Source: Bacteroidaceae bacterium | GTDB lineage: Bacteria; Bacteroidota; Bacteroidia; Bacteroidales; Bacteroidaceae | Direction of reading: 5' to 3' | Assembly: GCA_902362595.1 (NCBI GenBank) | Contig: CABIXF010000009.1 | Coordinates: 20,087 to 84,086, forward strand | DNA: 64,000 nucleotides | Part shown: positions 17,881 through 26,703 of the stretch, piece after piece | How the letters are laid out: every line of letters begins with the position of its first letter | Position numbering within the stretch: the stretch's first letter is position 1 | Position numbers and translations under genes: made by a program | Notes under the pieces: model-generated | Seen by the model: only the letters and a program-made list of their open reading frames with translations | What the model was told of the DNA's origin: nothing | Database searches by the model: none

Positions 17881-19005
17881 ATGAAGTTTATCGTTTCAAG
17901 TACTGCTTTATTCAGCCACTTGCAGGCTATCAGCCGAGTAATTAACTCAAGAAATTCCCTACCGATTCTGGACTGTTTCCTTTTTGAACTGAGAGACGGT
18001 ACGCTCTTCATGACGGCTTCGGACAACGACACTACCTTGTCGACTTCCATCGAAGTGAATGAATCAGACAGCGACGGACGGTTTGCCGTTTCTTCCAAGA
18101 CTTTGCTGGAAGCATTGAAAGAAATCCCGGAACAGCCGTTGAATTTTCACATAGAAACCAGTAACATGGAAATTACCGTGGAATATCAGAACGGCAAGTA
18201 CAGCCTGATGGGCCAGAATGCCGACGAATATCCGCAGGCACAGGAACTGGGAAACAACGCTGTACAAGTAACCATGGGAGCAGATATCTTGATGAACGGG
18301 GTAAACCGCAGCTTGTTTGCCACAGCCGACGATGAACTTCGTCCGGTGATGAACGGTATTTATTTTGACATCAGTACGGAAGACATCACGCTGGTGGCCA
18401 GCGACGGACACAAGCTGGTGCGTTGCAAGACGTATGCGGCTCATGGAGCTGAAAAAGCAGCCTTCATCTTGCCGAAGAAACCGGCTAACCTGCTGAAAGG
18501 CTTGCTGCCGAAGGAGCAGGGAGACGTACAAATCGGATTTGATGACCGCAACGCGATGTTCACCTTGGAGAACTACCAGATGGTATGCCGCCTGATTGAG
18601 GGACGTTACCCGAACTATAACTCGGTAATTCCGCAGAACAACCCGCACCGTGCCATCATCGATCGTGGTATGTTCATCAGTGCCCTGCGCCGTGTATCTG
18701 TGTTCTCTTCCCAGTCCAGCAGCTTGATCAAGTTGAGCCTATCAGAGAACCAGATGAAGATTTCTGCACAAGACATTGACTTTTCTACCTCAGCCGAAGA
18801 AACCATTGTATGCCAGTATGGAGGAAACCCGATGAGCATCGGCTTCAAATCGTCTTTCCTGATTGATATCCTGAACAACATTTCCGCACAAAACATCATC
18901 ATCGAACTGGCTGACCCGTCACGTGCGGGAGTCATCGTGCCGGAAGAACAGGAAGAAAACGAAGACTTGCTGATGTTGCTGATGCCAATGATGCTGAATG
19001 ACTAA
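17881..19005 (+). CDS. dnaN: DNA polymerase III beta sliding clamp
   Basis: Ring-shaped clamp that holds replicative polymerase on DNA. The 374-residue length and the three repeated domains fit. Recognisable stretches are MKFIVSSTALFSHLQAISRV at the start, NSRNSLPILDCFLFEL, LVASDGHKLVR, FILPKKPANLL, GRYPNYNSVIP and the C-terminal LLMLLMPMML. The gene stands apart from dnaA here and heads a rightward operon whose next gene is a DnaQ-type exonuclease. Confidence 0.97.
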   Translation: MKFIVSSTALFSHLQAISRVINSRNSLPILDCFLFELRDGTLFMTASDNDTTLSTSIEVNESDSDGRFAVSSKTLLEALKEIPEQPLNFHIETSNMEITVEYQNGKYSLMGQNADEYPQAQELGNNAVQVTMGADILMNGVNRSLFATADDELRPVMNGIYFDISTEDITLVASDGHKLVRCKTYAAHGAEKAAFILPKKPANLLKGLLPKEQGDVQIGFDDRNAMFTLENYQMVCRLIEGRYPNYNSVIPQNNPHRAIIDRGMFISALRRVSVFSSQSSSLIKLSLSENQMKISAQDIDFSTSAEETIVCQYGGNPMSIGFKSSFLIDILNNISAQNIIIELADPSRAGVIVPEEQEENEDLLMLLMPMMLND

Positions 19006-19033
19006 TATATTCATTTGTACACATAACTTACTC

Positions 19034-19810
19034 ATGAAACTGAACTTGAAAAATCCGCTCGTGTTCTTCGACCTGGAGACCACGGGCACCAATATCAATA
19101 CAGACCGTATCGTTGAAATCTGTTACCTAAAAGTATATCCCAACGGAAATGAGGAGGCCAAAACGCTCCGTATCAATCCGGAAATGCACATTCCGGAGGC
19201 ATCGACTGCCATCCACGGTATTCACGACGAGGACGTGGCCGACTGCCCTACCTTCAAGGAGGTTGCCAAGGACATTGCCAAAGACATTGAAGGGGCCGAC
19301 ATTGCCGGATTCAATTCCAACCGTTTCGATGTGCCCGTACTAGTAGAAGAATTTCTGCGTGCCGGCATCGACATCGACCTGACCAAACGGAAGTTCATCG
19401 ACGTGCAGGTTATTTACCACAAGCTGGAACAACGCACACTTTCGGCTGCCTATAAGTTCTATTGCGGCAAGAACCTGGAAGATGCGCATACGGCCGAAGC
19501 CGACACACGGGCTACGTATGAAGTGCTGAAGGCACAGCTCGACCACTATCCGGATGTGTTGGAAAACGACATCAATTTCCTGTCGGAATATTCCAGCTAC
19601 AGCAAGAACGTGGACTTTGCCGGAAGAATCATCTATGACGACAAGGGAGTGGAGGTTTTCAACTTCGGAAAATACAAAGGAATTCCCGTGGCCGAAGTAC
19701 TCAAGAAAGACATGGGCTACTACGGCTGGATTATGAACGGAGATTTCACACTGAATACGAAAAACGTACTGACCAAGATTCGCCTGCGCGAAACAGGACT
19801 GGTCAAGTAA
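19034..19810 (+). CDS. DnaQ-like 3'-5' exonuclease with ExoX-type C-terminus
   Basis: DEDD-family nuclease, 258 residues. Motif I FFDLETTG carries the Asp-Glu pair, motif II is GFNSNRFDVPVLVEEF, and motif III HTAEADTRATYEVL contains the late acidic residues. The C-terminal part (VFNFGKYKGIPVAEVLKKD, then YYGWIMNGDF) resembles the small domain found after exodeoxyribonuclease X-like enzymes. The ATG at 19034 fits the conserved N-terminus; an in-frame ATG at 18998 overlaps dnaN but adds residues unlike the family. Its position directly after dnaN suggests proofreading or repair. Confidence 0.88.
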   Translation: MKLNLKNPLVFFDLETTGTNINTDRIVEICYLKVYPNGNEEAKTLRINPEMHIPEASTAIHGIHDEDVADCPTFKEVAKDIAKDIEGADIAGFNSNRFDVPVLVEEFLRAGIDIDLTKRKFIDVQVIYHKLEQRTLSAAYKFYCGKNLEDAHTAEADTRATYEVLKAQLDHYPDVLENDINFLSEYSSYSKNVDFAGRIIYDDKGVEVFNFGKYKGIPVAEVLKKDMGYYGWIMNGDFTLNTKNVLTKIRLRETGLVK

Positions 19811-19823
19811 AAGGAAATTGTGC

Positions 19824-21029
19824 ATGAATACACTACAAGGCAAGAAAATCGTACTGGGTATCACGGGCAGCATCGCGGCTTACAAGGCAGCGGTACTGAC
19901 ACGGGCACTGATCAAGAAGGGGGCGGAGGTGCAGATTGTCATCACTCCGGCAGGAAAGGAGTTCATCACGCCTATCACCCTCTCGGCCCTGACCAGCAAG
20001 CCGGTCATCAGCGAGTTTTTCTCACAGCGCGACGGCACGTGGCACAGTCACGTGGATCTGGGATTGTGGGCCGATGCCATGATTATTGCTCCGGCTACGG
20101 CTTCCACCATCGGCAAGATGGCACACGGAATAGCCGACAACATGCTGGTCACCACCTACCTGTCGATGAAAGCACCGGTATTCGTGGCGCCGGCCATGGA
20201 CCTGGACATGTTTGCCCATCCTTCCACCCAGCATAATCTGGACATTCTACGCAGCTACGGCAACCATATCATCGAACCGGCTTCAGGCGAACTGGCCAGC
20301 CACTTGGTAGGAAAAGGACGCATGGAAGAACCGGAGAAGATTGTGGAAGTATTGGAAGAGTTTTTCGCCCGCCAGCAGGACCTGGCCGGACGGAAGATTG
20401 TCATCACGGCGGGCCCTACGTACGAGAAGATTGATCCGGTACGCTTTATCGGTAATTATTCTTCCGGGAAAATGGGATATGCCCTGGCCGAAGCCTGCGC
20501 CACACGAGGGGCTGAAGTCACCTTGGTAAGTGGCCCTGTCACCCTGCATACCGTCCATCCGCACATTCACCGCATAGACGTGGAAAGTGCGGCGGAAATG
20601 CATCAGGCTGCAGCCGAAGCCTTCAAGGAGGCCGATGCCGGAATCCTCTGTGCCGCCGTGGCCGATTTTACCCCGGAACAGGTAGCCTCACAGAAAATCA
20701 AGCGGGAAAAAGACGACCTCGTGTTGCGGTTGAAGCCAACATGCGACATCGCCGCCTCGCTCGGGAAAGAGAAACGACCGGGACAGGTGCTGGTGGGATT
20801 TGCCTTGGAGACCTGCGACGAAGTAAATCATGCCCAGGACAAGCTGGCCCGGAAAAACTTCGATTTCATCGTACTGAACTCGTTGAACGACAAAGGGGCC
20901 GGATTCCGCTGCGACACCAACAAAATCACGATTATCGACCGTTCGGAAGCTGTTTCCTATCCGCTGAAAAGCAAGAAGGAAGTGGCCGAATACATTGTAG
21001 ACAAACTTTCGAGTCTGTTTCATTCTTAA
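19824..21029 (+). CDS. coaBC: CoaBC, phosphopantothenoylcysteine synthetase/decarboxylase
   Basis: Bifunctional flavoenzyme of coenzyme A synthesis: joins phosphopantothenate to cysteine and decarboxylates the product. The 401 residues contain the CoaC half (GKKIVLGITGSIAAYKA, then PATASTIGKMAHGIADNML and the PAMDLDMF motif) and the CoaB half starting near 190 (GRKIVITAGPTYEKIDPVRF, NYSSGKMGYALAE). AAGGAAA lies upstream of the ATG at 19824. It is 13 bp after the exonuclease gene and 6 bp before recN. Confidence 0.96.
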   Translation: MNTLQGKKIVLGITGSIAAYKAAVLTRALIKKGAEVQIVITPAGKEFITPITLSALTSKPVISEFFSQRDGTWHSHVDLGLWADAMIIAPATASTIGKMAHGIADNMLVTTYLSMKAPVFVAPAMDLDMFAHPSTQHNLDILRSYGNHIIEPASGELASHLVGKGRMEEPEKIVEVLEEFFARQQDLAGRKIVITAGPTYEKIDPVRFIGNYSSGKMGYALAEACATRGAEVTLVSGPVTLHTVHPHIHRIDVESAAEMHQAAAEAFKEADAGILCAAVADFTPEQVASQKIKREKDDLVLRLKPTCDIAASLGKEKRPGQVLVGFALETCDEVNHAQDKLARKNFDFIVLNSLNDKGAGFRCDTNKITIIDRSEAVSYPLKSKKEVAEYIVDKLSSLFHS

Positions 21030-21035
21030 ATCACC

Positions 21036-22703
21036 ATGCTACAGTCTATTTTCATACAAAACTATGCGCTGATTGACAAACTGGACATCAGCTTCACTTC
21101 CGGGTTTTCGGTCATCACCGGGGAAACCGGAGCGGGAAAGTCCATCATCTTGGGGGCCATCGGACTTCTGCTGGGACAGCGGGCCGATGTGAAAGCCATC
21201 AAGAAAGGGGCTTCGAAGTGCATTGTGGAAGCGACTTTCCGGATTGCCAACTATGGCATGGAAGCATTTTTCCAAGAAAACAACATCGAATACGAGCCGG
21301 ACGAATGTATCCTGCGCCGTGAAGTGTCGGCCAACGGGAAAAGCCGGGCATTCATCAATGATACTCCTGCCTCGCTTGCACAGATGAAGGTGTTGGGCGA
21401 AAAACTGATTGACGTACACAGCCAGCATCAGAACCTGTTGCTGAACAAAGAAGGGTTCCAGCTGAACATCTTGGACATTCTGGCGCAGGACGAGACACAG
21501 TTTTCTGCTTATCAGGCCGTCTATCAGTCGTATAAGAAGATAGCAAAGGAACTGGAGGATTTTATCGCACAGGCTGAAAAGAGCCGACAGGATGAAGACT
21601 ATATCCGTTTCCAACTGGAGCAACTAGAGGAGGCCGGACTGAAAGAAAACGAACAGACGGACTTGGAACAGGAGGCGGAAACGCTGAGCCATGCCGAAGA
21701 CATCAAGGCCGGACTCTACAAGGCCAGCCAACTGATTAACGGTGAGGAAGGCGGTACGGTATCGCTCACCAAGGAATGTATGCAGACGCTTCAGGGACTG
21801 ACTCAGGTATATGCTCCGGCACGGGAATGGATGGAACGACTGAACAGCTGCTACATCGAACTGAAAGACCTCGCCCGCGAGATTGACAATGCGGAAGAAG
21901 AAGTGGAATTCAATCCTTCGCGACTGGATTTCGTCAACGAACGGTTGAACCTGATTTATTCCTTGCAGCAGAAACATCACGTACAAACGGTAGAGGAGCT
22001 GTTGGAACTGACGGAAAACTACCGTAACCAGTTGAATGCCATCACTTCTTTCGACGACCGGATTGCAGAATTGGAAGGAGAAAAGAAAAAGCTCTACGCA
22101 GAAGTGCTGAAACAGGCCGGTGTGCTGACCCAACTCCGTACGCAGTCGGCCCGCCACATCGAATCACAGATGGAATCTCTGCTTATCCCGCTGGGAATGC
22201 CCAACGTACGGTTTGCCGTGGAACTGACGGCCCGCAAGGAACCGGACAGCAAGGGGATGGACAGCGTGACTTTCCTCTTCTCGGCCAACAAGAACGGTAC
22301 GCTGCAGAATGTAGCTTCCATCGCGTCGGGAGGTGAGATTGCCCGCGTGATGCTCTCGCTCAAGGCCATGATTGCAGGGGCCGTAAAACTTCCTACCATT
22401 ATCTTCGATGAGATTGACACGGGGGTTTCGGGCTCCATCGCAGAAAAGATGGCCCTCATCATGCAGGACATGGGACGACAGAACCGGCAGGTCATCAGCA
22501 TCACGCATCTTCCTCAAATTGCAGCCCGCGGCATCGCACACTACAAGGTGTACAAGGAAGATACCGAGACCGGAACAAACAGCCACATCCGACGGTTGTC
22601 GGACGAGGAACGGGTGCAGGAAATCGCCCACATGCTCAGCGGCAGTACACTTACTGAGGCTGCCGTACAAAATGCACGTGCCCTGCTAGGCTTTAACTCA
22701 TAA
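21036..22703 (+). CDS. recN: DNA repair protein RecN
   Basis: SMC-like ATPase for double-strand break repair. The 555 residues start MLQSIFIQNYALIDKLDISF and carry Walker A GETGAGKS (29-36). A long coiled-coil region (about 150-370) is followed by the C-terminal ATPase half with signature SGGEIARVMLSLK and Walker B PTIIFDEIDTGVSG, then QVISITHLPQIAA. No lesion-inducible operator was recognised; it is the fourth gene of the dnaN operon. Confidence 0.96.
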   Translation: MLQSIFIQNYALIDKLDISFTSGFSVITGETGAGKSIILGAIGLLLGQRADVKAIKKGASKCIVEATFRIANYGMEAFFQENNIEYEPDECILRREVSANGKSRAFINDTPASLAQMKVLGEKLIDVHSQHQNLLLNKEGFQLNILDILAQDETQFSAYQAVYQSYKKIAKELEDFIAQAEKSRQDEDYIRFQLEQLEEAGLKENEQTDLEQEAETLSHAEDIKAGLYKASQLINGEEGGTVSLTKECMQTLQGLTQVYAPAREWMERLNSCYIELKDLAREIDNAEEEVEFNPSRLDFVNERLNLIYSLQQKHHVQTVEELLELTENYRNQLNAITSFDDRIAELEGEKKKLYAEVLKQAGVLTQLRTQSARHIESQMESLLIPLGMPNVRFAVELTARKEPDSKGMDSVTFLFSANKNGTLQNVASIASGGEIARVMLSLKAMIAGAVKLPTIIFDEIDTGVSGSIAEKMALIMQDMGRQNRQVISITHLPQIAARGIAHYKVYKEDTETGTNSHIRRLSDEERVQEIAHMLSGSTLTEAAVQNARALLGFNS

Positions 22704-22720
22704 CAAGAAACTACAAGACC

Positions 22721-23470
22721 ATGATAGAAAAGAACGAAATGATTTTCGGCGTACGCGCCGTCATCGAGGCTATCCAGGCCGGAAAAGAGATTGACAAAGT
22801 GTTAATCAAAAAAGACATCCAGAGTGACTTGTCGAAGGAACTCTTTGCAGTATTGAAAGATACTTTTATTCCCGTACAACGGGTGCCGGTGGAACGCATC
22901 AACCGTATCACCAAGAAGAACCACCAAGGCGTGGTGGCCTTCATCTCGCCCATCACTTACCAGCGCACGGAGGACATCGTGCCCTTCCTGTTCGAACAGG
23001 GAAAGAACCCGCTGCTCATCCTGCTGGACGGACTGACAGATGTACGCAACTTCGGAGCCATTGCCCGCACGTGTGAATGTGCCGGAGTGGATGCCATTAT
23101 CATCCCTTCCAAGAACAGTGTCAGTGTGAATGCGGATGCCATCAAGACTTCGGCAGGAGCCTTGCACACGATTCCCGTTTGCCGCGAAAGCAACGTGACA
23201 AACACTATCAAATTTCTGAAGGACAGCGGATTCAAGATTGTAGCGGCCACAGAAAAAGGTGATTATGACTATACCAAGGCCGACTACAAGAGTCCGACCT
23301 GCATCATCATGGGAGCGGAAGATACAGGTGTGCCTTACGACCACTTGGCTCTTTGTGACGAATGGATCAAGATTCCTTTGTTCGGAAACATCGAATCACT
23401 GAACGTATCCGTAGCAGCGGGTATCCTGATTTATGAAGCCGTGAAACAAAGGGGATTCGGAGAAGAATAA
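22721..23470 (+). CDS. rlmB: 23S rRNA 2'-O-methyltransferase RlmB (TrmH/SpoU family)
   Basis: SPOUT methylase that modifies a guanosine in the 23S rRNA P-loop region (E. coli G2251). The 249 residues show an N-terminal substrate-binding domain beginning NEMIFGVRAVIEAIQAGKEI and a knot domain with LLDGLTDVRNFGAIARTCE, IIPSKNSVSVNADAIKTSAG, IIMGAEDTGV and SLNVSVAAGILIYEA. RlmB rather than TrmH is preferred because of the N-terminal domain and length. It sits 17 bp after recN. Confidence 0.9.
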   Translation: MIEKNEMIFGVRAVIEAIQAGKEIDKVLIKKDIQSDLSKELFAVLKDTFIPVQRVPVERINRITKKNHQGVVAFISPITYQRTEDIVPFLFEQGKNPLLILLDGLTDVRNFGAIARTCECAGVDAIIIPSKNSVSVNADAIKTSAGALHTIPVCRESNVTNTIKFLKDSGFKIVAATEKGDYDYTKADYKSPTCIIMGAEDTGVPYDHLALCDEWIKIPLFGNIESLNVSVAAGILIYEAVKQRGFGEE

Positions 23471-23492
23471 AACAATAAAACATACAACTACC

Positions 23493-25199
23493 ATGAAAAT
23501 GAGAAAATTTACCCTTATTCTGACGTGTTACGGAATGGCTTTCCAGATGGGGTTTGCCCAGGAACTTCCAAAATGGGCAAACAAAGCCCGGAAAGCGGTA
23601 TTTTCCGTCGTCACGTATGACAAAGACAACCAGATTCTCAATACCGGCAACGGATTCTTTATCGACGAAAATGGAACAGCTGTTTCGGACTATACCTTAT
23701 TCAAAGGGGCCGAACGTGCCGTCGTAGTCACTGCCGAAGGAAAGGAACTTCCAGTAGAATACATTCTAGGAGCCAATGATATGTACGATGTGGTAAAGTT
23801 CAAAACGGCTTACGACAAGAAAATTGAAGCATTACAGCCCACTTCCCGTCCGGGAACAGTGAACGAGACCGTATACGTACTGCCCTATTCTACACAGAAA
23901 GCACCAACTGGTACACACGGTACTATTGCCAAAATTGATACTATCAGTCACAACTCCTTCTATTACACTCTGAACATGAAAACAGGTGACAAAACGGTCA
24001 GCTGCCCAGTGATGAACGCAGAAGGAGAAGTCATGGGATTGGTGCAGAAGAACAGTGACAAAGAAAGTACTTCGAGCTATGCTATCGGCATCGGATATGC
24101 CAAGAGTCTTTCCATCAGCGCCCTGTCGGCCAACGACTTCGCCCTGAATGCCATCGGTATCCGCAAAGGATTGCCGGAAGATGAGTCACAGGCTCTGGTA
24201 TATGTGTACATGGCTTCGTCCAACCTGACCCGGGATGAATACTTGAATCTGCTGAACGAATTCATTCAGCAATATCCTAAAAACAGTGAAGGTTACTCTC
24301 GCCGGGCTACCTGCTACATCGGATATGGTGATGACGCCCACTATGCATTGGCTGAAAAGGATTTGCAGACCATGGTGGAAGTCAACGACAACAAAGGAGA
24401 TGCCTATTATAACCTCTCTAAGCTATTATATAATTACGTACTGGGGTTACAAGGTGCCAAACCTTACGGCGACTGGACGCTGGAACGCGCACTGAAAGAA
24501 ATCAATACAGCTCTTGAGAACGACAAACAGGGATTATACTATCAGTTGCAGGGAGATATTTATTTTGCCATGCAGAAATATCCGGAAGCCTTTACCAGCT
24601 ACGAAGAGGTGAACCGCTCCCCGCTGGCTTCGGCTGCCACTTTCTATGCAGCAGCCAAAACGAAAGAACTGATCGAGGGTGCTTCCAAGAAAGAAGCCAT
24701 TGCATTGATGGACAGTGCCGTGGCGAAATACAATCCCCCTTATGGAAAAGATGCAGCTCCCTATCTCTATGAGCGTGCTCGCATGAAAGACGAGGACAAA
24801 CAATTCCGCGAAGCTGTAGGCGACTACAACCTCTTCTATGATGCCATGATGGGACAAGTAGCTGCCGATTTCTATTTTATCCGTGAACAGGCTGAAATGC
24901 AATGTCGTATGTATCAGCAGGCCATCAACGACATCAATCAGGCAATTGAAATGGAACCCAAAAACGTAGACTACTGGGTAGAAAAAGGAAGTGTACATCT
25001 TCGAGTCAACCAGCCGAAAGAAGCTATTGAAGCATTGAATAAAGCCATTGAATTGGATGCAAAGAATGCGGCTGCTTACCGCATGCTAGGCTATTGCCAG
25101 ATACAACAAAACAAGAAGAAAGAAGGGTTGGCCAACTTGGAGAAAGCCGTGGAACTGGGAGACACCGTCGCCAAGAACCTGATAGAAAAATATAAATAA
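23493..25199 (+). CDS. Exported trypsin-like fold (probably inactive) plus TPR protein
   Basis: A 568-residue protein with a signal peptide (MKMRKFTLILTCYGMAFQMG, cleavage near AQ at 22-23). Residues about 30-200 look like an HtrA/trypsin-type domain: GNGFFIDENGTAVSDYTLFKGA matches the segment that normally holds the catalytic His, but Tyr67 is there; Asp99 is kept (YDVVKFK); the Ser segment reads TVSCPVMNAEGEVMGLV instead of GNSGGP. The C-terminal 300 residues are tetratricopeptide repeats (for example AINDINQAIEMEPKNVDYWV). It is probably a periplasmic scaffold. Co-transcribed after rlmB (22 bp gap). Confidence 0.8.
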   Translation: MKMRKFTLILTCYGMAFQMGFAQELPKWANKARKAVFSVVTYDKDNQILNTGNGFFIDENGTAVSDYTLFKGAERAVVVTAEGKELPVEYILGANDMYDVVKFKTAYDKKIEALQPTSRPGTVNETVYVLPYSTQKAPTGTHGTIAKIDTISHNSFYYTLNMKTGDKTVSCPVMNAEGEVMGLVQKNSDKESTSSYAIGIGYAKSLSISALSANDFALNAIGIRKGLPEDESQALVYVYMASSNLTRDEYLNLLNEFIQQYPKNSEGYSRRATCYIGYGDDAHYALAEKDLQTMVEVNDNKGDAYYNLSKLLYNYVLGLQGAKPYGDWTLERALKEINTALENDKQGLYYQLQGDIYFAMQKYPEAFTSYEEVNRSPLASAATFYAAAKTKELIEGASKKEAIALMDSAVAKYNPPYGKDAAPYLYERARMKDEDKQFREAVGDYNLFYDAMMGQVAADFYFIREQAEMQCRMYQQAINDINQAIEMEPKNVDYWVEKGSVHLRVNQPKEAIEALNKAIELDAKNAAAYRMLGYCQIQQNKKKEGLANLEKAVELGDTVAKNLIEKYK

Positions 25200-25206
25200 T
25201 CATTTT

Positions 25207-26157
25207 ATGAACAACAGAGTCTGTCACCTTTTCGGTATCCGCTACCCCATCATTCAAGGAGGAATGGTGTGGTGCAGCGGCTGGCGACTGGCTTCAGCCG
25301 TCAGCAACGCAGGTGGACTAGGATTGTTGGGAGCTGGCTCCATGCATCCGGAAACCTTGCGCGAACACATCCGCAAGTGCAAGGCGGCTACCGACAAACC
25401 GTTCGGCGTCAATGTACCGTTGATGTATCCTGAGATTGATACCCTTATGGACATTATTCAGGAAGAAGAAGTGAAAATTGTGTTTACCTCTGCGGGTAAC
25501 CCGAAGACATGGACTTCCAAGCTTCAACAGGCTGGCATCAAGGTAGCCCATGTGGTATCTTCCAGCCGTTTCGCCATGAAATGTGAAGAAGCCGGAGTGG
25601 ATGCCATTGTAGCCGAAGGATTCGAGGCCGGCGGCCACAACGGACGGGAAGAAACCACCACCTTCTGCTTGATTCCGGCAGTGAAGAAAGTATGTACCGT
25701 CCCCCTCATTGCTGCAGGAGGCATCGTGTCGGGAGAAAGCATCCTGGCTGCGGAAGCCTTGGGCGCAGAAGGTGTACAAATGGGTACCCGCTTCGCCCTG
25801 ACGGAAGAAAGTTCGGCCCACTTCACCTTCAAGGACCGGTGCCTGCGACTGAACGAAGGAGACACGCAACTGACCCTCAAGCAGCTTTCTCCTACCCGAC
25901 TGGTCAAAAACGACTTCTACAAGCAGGTGGAAGAAGCCGAACAAAAGGGTGCTTCCGTCGATGAAATGAGGGCTTTATTAGGCAAAGGCCGGGCCAAGAA
26001 AGGTATTTTTGAAGGAGATATCTATGAAGGAGAGCTGGAAATCGGACAAGCCGCCTCACAGATTCACCAGTTGCAGACGGTAGATGAAGTGATGACGGAA
26101 CTAGTGGAAGATTATCGCAAGGCCCTCCGTCAACTACAGGACAAGCAGGGCTGGTAA
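25207..26157 (+). CDS. FMN-dependent nitronate monooxygenase / FabK-like enzyme
   Basis: TIM-barrel flavoenzyme of 316 residues. Visible motifs are YPIIQGGMVWCSGWRLASAV, GGLGLLGAGSMHPE, FGVNVPL, VAEGFEAGGHNG (with the family His in AGGH), PLIAAGGIVSG and GAEGVQMGTRFALTEES. This pattern is shared by nitronate monooxygenases and FabK-type enoyl-ACP reductases; the two cannot be told apart reliably by eye, although the C-terminal helices resemble FabK. Last gene of the dnaN operon, 7 bp after the TPR protein. Confidence 0.82.
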   Translation: MNNRVCHLFGIRYPIIQGGMVWCSGWRLASAVSNAGGLGLLGAGSMHPETLREHIRKCKAATDKPFGVNVPLMYPEIDTLMDIIQEEEVKIVFTSAGNPKTWTSKLQQAGIKVAHVVSSSRFAMKCEEAGVDAIVAEGFEAGGHNGREETTTFCLIPAVKKVCTVPLIAAGGIVSGESILAAEALGAEGVQMGTRFALTEESSAHFTFKDRCLRLNEGDTQLTLKQLSPTRLVKNDFYKQVEEAEQKGASVDEMRALLGKGRAKKGIFEGDIYEGELEIGQAASQIHQLQTVDEVMTELVEDYRKALRQLQDKQGW

Positions 26158-26703
26158 ACGGGAATGCTTTAATGTAAAGAGTTTACTCCATACCTAAATC
26201 CATTGTCCCGATAGATGCAAAGTTTCCATCCCCCAATAGTAAGGAAATACAATCCGCAAGACGCGGCCATAAAAAGTATCAAAGTCTTGGAACAGCAATA
26301 CCTTGGGAACACGTACACATCATAACTTAACCATAAGAGGTCTCAAGGGCCTCCGAATTTGAGGATGTATTTACAAAGGAATCCCCTTATTTTTCGCTTT
26401 CTCCCTCATAAGAAGAAAAGTAGAAAAATAAGGGGATTCTTATATTATCTCACTTATAGACTAACTACCGGACCGTTCCTTCGGAGAGACCCTATGTGGA
26501 AACTACCATTGGTTCCTCACGGTCAATCCCTGCCAGAACGCCTTATTGAAGAGATTCAAGAAGTTTCTCGCGGGCTGGCTTCAAAAAGGATATCCTCGCA
26601 ACAAACTTTAGGAGACTTCGAAGAATCATCCCACCGTTGTACAACCTTTCAGCTTTCCGCGAAGCAGAAACCCTCAGCCTCCTTCAGAAAAAAATTTCAC
26701 TTC
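26158..26703. other. Intergenic region with no assigned gene
   Basis: This 546-bp gap lies between convergent genes. It holds a 36-codon open frame at 26215-26325 (starts MQSFHPPIVRKYNPQDAA, no promoter seen) and an in-frame stretch from about 26493 (MWKLPLVPHGQSLPER) that runs on into antisense of the ABC gene; both could be remnants or chance. A long hairpin at 26380-26438 is listed separately. No TAnnTTTG box was found on either strand. Confidence 0.5.
26380..26438. repeat. 16-bp perfect inverted repeat
   Basis: AATCCCCTTATTTTTC (26380-26395) and its exact complement (26423-26438) enclose a 27-nt loop that can itself pair partly. It lies between convergent genes and could be a terminator, though neither side has a strong T run. 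Confidence 0.7.
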
